Shown: positions 58,637 to 61,061 of the stretch, piece after piece
Layout of the letters: each line of letters begins with the position of its first letter
Position numbering within the stretch: the stretch's first letter is position 1
Assembly: GCA_900769325.1 (NCBI GenBank)
Contig: CAAGGF010000050.1
Location: forward strand, 1 to 61,061
Source: Spirochaetia bacterium
Lineage (GTDB): Bacteria > Spirochaetota > Spirochaetia > Treponematales > Treponemataceae
Direction of reading: 5' to 3'
DNA: 61,061 nucleotides
The notes under the pieces: generated by a model
The model's database searches: none
What the model was told of the DNA's origin: nothing
What the model saw: the letters and a program-made list of their open reading frames with translations, nothing else
Program-made: the position numbers and the translations under genes

Positions 58637-60469
58637 ATGTGTGGAATCGTAGGTTATGTAGGCTCAGAAAACGCCGTTTCTTATCTTTTAAATGGTCTTA
58701 AAAAACTTGAATATCGCGGATATGATTCTTCGGGGATTGTTGTCGGAAAATTTGAAAATAACGAACCAAAATTTTATCTTTATAAAAAAGTCGGAAAATT
58801 AAAACAGTTGATTTCTGCACTTCCAAAAGAACTTTCAGGTTCATGGGGAATCGGGCACACTAGATGGGCAACTCACGGACTTGTTACAGACCAGAACGCC
58901 CATCCGTTTTATTCGCAGAACAAAAAAATTGCCGTAGTTCACAACGGAATCATCGAAAATTTTCAGAGTTTAAGAAAATCCCTCAAAGATGAAGGATGCG
59001 TTTTTTCAAGCGAAACAGACAGTGAAGTAATTCCAAATCTTGTAGAAAAATATTATTCAGGAAATCTTTTGGAAGCCGTTCAAAAAGCACTCGACAATGT
59101 AATCGGAACTTATGCTCTTGCAATTACTTCAGTATGCGAGCCGGAAAAAATCGTTGTCGCAAAACGCGGAGGCCCAATCGTAATCGGAATTGCAGAAGAC
59201 GCATATTATATCGCTTCAGATGTAAACGCAATTGTCGGAAACACAAACCGGGTAATTTATCTTGACGACGGCGATATCGTTGAAGTCAGCAAAAACGGCT
59301 TGAAATTCCCAAAGATTCAGAACAACGATTATGCAAAACGCGTAGAAGAAATCACGATAAATTCTCAAGAAACTGAAAAATGCGGTTTTGATACTTATAT
59401 GGAAAAAGAAATTAACGAACAGCCGGAAAGTATCGAAAGGGCATTTGCAGGAAGAATCAATTTCGAAGAAGCGACTGCAAAATTAAGCGGTTATGAAGAT
59501 GAAGTTTTTAAACGAACCGCAAAAATCGTTGCAATGAGCGCAGGAACTTCTTATTATGCAAGTATTTTTGGTTCTCTTCTTTTTGAAAAATTTGCGCGAA
59601 TTCCGTCTTTCGTAGAATTTTCAAGTGAACTTCGTTATAAAAATCCTATAGTAAACAAAGATGATGTTTATCTTGCTGTAAGTCAGAGCGGTGAAACAGC
59701 AGATACGATTTATGCGATGCGTGAAATCCACGAAAAAGGCGGAAAAGTGTTCGGAATCTGTAATGTAGTAAGTTCAACAATCGCAAGGGAAACTGACGGA
59801 GGTGCGTTCATTCATGCAGGTCCTGAAATCGCCGTTGCTTCAACAAAAGCTTTTTCAAATACCGTTATAATTTATTATCTTCTCGCATTAAAATTTGCCC
59901 GCCAGAGAGGAATGAGCAAAGAAGACGGAACAAATTTTATAAATCAGATTATCCAGCTTCCGCGTCTTGTAAAACAGACTATTCTGCAAAAAGATAAAAT
60001 TAAAAAAATTGCAGAAAAATATTCCAAAGCCGATGATTTTCTTTTCCTTGCACGCGGACTTTTGTACCCGATTGCCCTTGAAGGTGCTTTAAAATTAAAA
60101 GAAATTTCTTATATTCACGCCGAAGCATTTGCTGCCGGAGAAATTAAGCACGGACCGATTGCAATGGTTAACGAAAAAGTTCCAAGCGTTTTTTTAGTTC
60201 CTGATGATTTTTTGCGCGAAAAAGTAATTTCAAATATAAAAGAAATAAAAGCGCGAAAAGGACCTGTAATCGCAATTGGTGTAGAAGGCGACAAAGAACT
60301 TGAGTCTATTGTTGACGATTTTATTCCAGTTCCAAAAGTTGAAAATCCTGTATTTTATGCACTTCCGATGGTTACAGTCTGTCAGCTTTTTGCATTTTAC
60401 AGTGCACAGTGTTTAGGCCGCGATGTCGACCAGCCAAGAAACCTTGCAAAATCCGTAACAGTCGAATAA
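58637..60469 (+). CDS. glmS: Glutamine--fructose-6-phosphate aminotransferase (isomerizing)
   Basis: 610 residues; makes glucosamine-6-phosphate for peptidoglycan. Cys2 nucleophile (MCGIVGYVG), glutaminase motifs HTRWATHG and HNGIIENF, two SIS domains (MSAGTSYYAS, VSQSGETADTIYAM) and C-terminal RNLAKSVTVE. No glmS ribozyme core is found in the short leader. The nearest purine-rich stretch (GGGGGAAG) lies about 20 bases before the ATG, farther than a normal ribosome site. Confidence 0.98.
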   Translation: MCGIVGYVGSENAVSYLLNGLKKLEYRGYDSSGIVVGKFENNEPKFYLYKKVGKLKQLISALPKELSGSWGIGHTRWATHGLVTDQNAHPFYSQNKKIAVVHNGIIENFQSLRKSLKDEGCVFSSETDSEVIPNLVEKYYSGNLLEAVQKALDNVIGTYALAITSVCEPEKIVVAKRGGPIVIGIAEDAYYIASDVNAIVGNTNRVIYLDDGDIVEVSKNGLKFPKIQNNDYAKRVEEITINSQETEKCGFDTYMEKEINEQPESIERAFAGRINFEEATAKLSGYEDEVFKRTAKIVAMSAGTSYYASIFGSLLFEKFARIPSFVEFSSELRYKNPIVNKDDVYLAVSQSGETADTIYAMREIHEKGGKVFGICNVVSSTIARETDGGAFIHAGPEIAVASTKAFSNTVIIYYLLALKFARQRGMSKEDGTNFINQIIQLPRLVKQTILQKDKIKKIAEKYSKADDFLFLARGLLYPIALEGALKLKEISYIHAEAFAAGEIKHGPIAMVNEKVPSVFLVPDDFLREKVISNIKEIKARKGPVIAIGVEGDKELESIVDDFIPVPKVENPVFYALPMVTVCQLFAFYSAQCLGRDVDQPRNLAKSVTVE

Positions 60470-60490
60470 AAATCATAAAACGAACATTTT

Positions 60491-60547
60491 AAGGGGAAAT
60501 CATAAAATTTTTAGAAGATTTTATCTTTCCCCCCTTGATTTTTATTT
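60491..60547 (+). terminator. glmS terminator
   Basis: A long stem from AAGGGGAAATCATAAAAT (60491-60508) and ATTTTATCTTTCCCCCCTT (60518-60536), then GATTTTTATTTT. Its right edge overlaps the -35 of the tRNA promoter. Confidence 0.8.
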
Positions 60548-60563
60548 TATCTTAGTATATTAT
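60535..60563 (+). promoter_or_regulatory. Initiator tRNA promoter
   Basis: TTGATT (60535-60540), 17 bp, TATTAT (60558-60563), with the mature tRNA beginning 15 bp downstream. Confidence 0.75.
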
Positions 60564-60577
60564 TTTCTCAATTACGA

Positions 60578-60650
60578 CGCGAGGTAGAGCAGTTGGCAGC
60601 TCGTCGGGCTCATAACCCGGAGGCCGTAGGTTCGAGTCCTACCCTCGCTA
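60578..60650 (+). tRNA. Initiator tRNA-fMet (CAT)
   Basis: 73 nt without encoded CCA. Acceptor CGCGAGG/CCTCGCT with an unpaired C1-U72, D stem GAGC/GCTC giving A11-U24, anticodon stem with three G-C pairs (GGG/CCC) around loop CTCATAA, T arm GTAGG-TTCGAGT-CCTAC, discriminator A. The mismatch at 1-72, A11-U24 and the GGG/CCC run are the marks of the initiator rather than elongator Met tRNA. Confidence 0.93.
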
Positions 60651-60827
60651 TAAAGGACTTCAGTATATTGCTGAAGTTCTTTTTTATTTTAAATGAATAA
60701 ATTTTAGGGTAGGACTCGAAGCGGAGCGAACGCCGACCGAACAGGGAGGAAAAGGCGGCATGGATGCCGCCGACAGAGAGCGAAGACGCCGTGTCGGGAG
60801 CAGTCAGGATGGCTGCGACCAGAACGG
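60633..60827 (+). repeat. tRNA-derived repeat unit A (195 bp)
   Basis: The unit starts within the tRNA T arm (CGAGTCCTACCCTCGCTA), covers the terminator, an AT-rich spacer, an inverted copy of the T-arm sequence (AGGGTAGGACTCGAA, 60706-60720) and a GC-rich part with the palindrome GGCGGCA-TGGA-TGCCGCC. It is followed directly by unit B, more than 90% identical by eye over about 185 bp. Confidence 0.8.
60653..60690 (+). terminator. tRNA terminator, first copy
   Basis: AAGGACTTCAG (60653-60663) and CTGAAGTTCTT (60671-60681) with one G-U pair, then a T tract. Confidence 0.85.
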
Positions 60828-61022
60828 CGAGTCCTACCCTCGCTATAAAGGACTTCAGTATATTGCTGAAGTCCTTTTTTATTTTAAATGAATAAATTTA
60901 TAGGGTAGGACTCGAAGCGGAGCGAACGCCGACCGAATAGGGAGGAAAAGGCGGCAGGGATGCCGCCGGCAGAGAGCGAAGATGCCGTGTCGCAAGCAGA
61001 CAGGACGGCTGCGGATGCCACC
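60828..61022 (+). repeat. tRNA-derived repeat unit B
   Basis: Repeats unit A from the tRNA 3' fragment onward. It includes only the last 18 nt of the tRNA, so it is not a second tRNA gene. Its terminator hairpin (60847-60877) is a perfect 12-bp stem, the inverted T-arm copy lies at 60902-60916, and the GC-rich part passes into shorter tandem repeats. Confidence 0.8.
60847..60880 (+). terminator. Terminator hairpin, second copy
   Basis: AAAGGACTTCAG (60847-60858) and CTGAAGTCCTTT (60866-60877) pair perfectly, followed by TTT. Confidence 0.75.
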
Positions 61023-61061
61023 GATAGAGAGCGAAGATGCCGTGTCGTAAGCAGACAGTGA
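60958..61061 (+). repeat. 55-bp tandem repeats at the right edge
   Basis: GGATGCCGCCGGCAGAGAGC at 60958 recurs as GGATGCCACCGATAGAGAGC at 61013, each followed by GAAGATGCCGTGTCG(C/T)AAGCAGACAG. The array continues to the window edge and probably beyond. Confidence 0.75.

Noticed and set aside
60828..60845. Possible second tRNA-fMet
   Set aside because: Only the last 18 nt of the tRNA are repeated; no D or anticodon arm.
60633..61061. CRISPR array
   Set aside because: The repeats are long (195 and 55 bp), contiguous and without unique spacers; no cas genes are present.

Overview
The window is AT-rich bacterial chromosome with the stamp of a spirochaete, most likely a Treponema species. The reasons are the many short lipoproteins with spirochaete-style lipoboxes, a DUF4954 protein, zinc-type S14, S4 and L36, and an S10-spc-alpha cluster led by tuf. 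The assignment comes from gene content and protein style, not from a database search.

Layout. 1-7.2 kb: core and hypothetical genes, namely an M16-like secreted protein running off the left edge, a bacteriohemerythrin, a lipoprotein, nnr, a dGTPase-like HD hydrolase and a membrane protein. 7.2-10.4 kb: an accessory island with a type I toxin-antitoxin-like element, an XRE regulator, an EcoRI-family adenine methyltransferase and a DUF262-HNH nuclease. A second copy of the antitoxin-like RNA, with only the toxin's last codons left, lies at 2.25-2.41 kb. 10.4-19.5 kb: pckG, a lipoprotein, an XRE regulator, trmJ, then ctp-rsmE-tagA-like on the minus strand, lgt, and a DUF2975/YozG-type pair. 19.8-36.4 kb: the translation block rpsL-rpsG, tuf, and an almost standard S10-spc-alpha run to rplQ, closed by a small zinc-ribbon protein. 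36.5-46.9 kb: a lipoprotein, an unknown protein with a PTS IIA protein, transketolase, and a cell-wall run murE-ddl-murD-M15 peptidase. 46.9-60.5 kb: mnmE and purA (minus), ychF and a secreted nuclease/phosphatase-fold protein (plus), aroA, then DUF4954-PurH-like-mraY (minus), and glmS (plus). 60.5 kb to the end: initiator tRNA followed by GC-rich repeats that reuse the tRNA 3' end.

Themes. Peptidoglycan supply is spread over glmS, murE, ddl, murD, mraY and the M15 peptidase. Lipoprotein maturation (lgt) accompanies several lipoprotein genes. Many single genes seem to be transcribed without a leader: a -10 hexamer sits six or seven bases before the ATG, with a -35 at 16-17 bp or a TGN extension. 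This changes several start codons (2445, 37027, 37237, 53473, 58439). The least ordinary parts are the paired toxin/antisense elements, the methyltransferase plus DUF262-HNH cassette, and the tRNA-derived repeat array.
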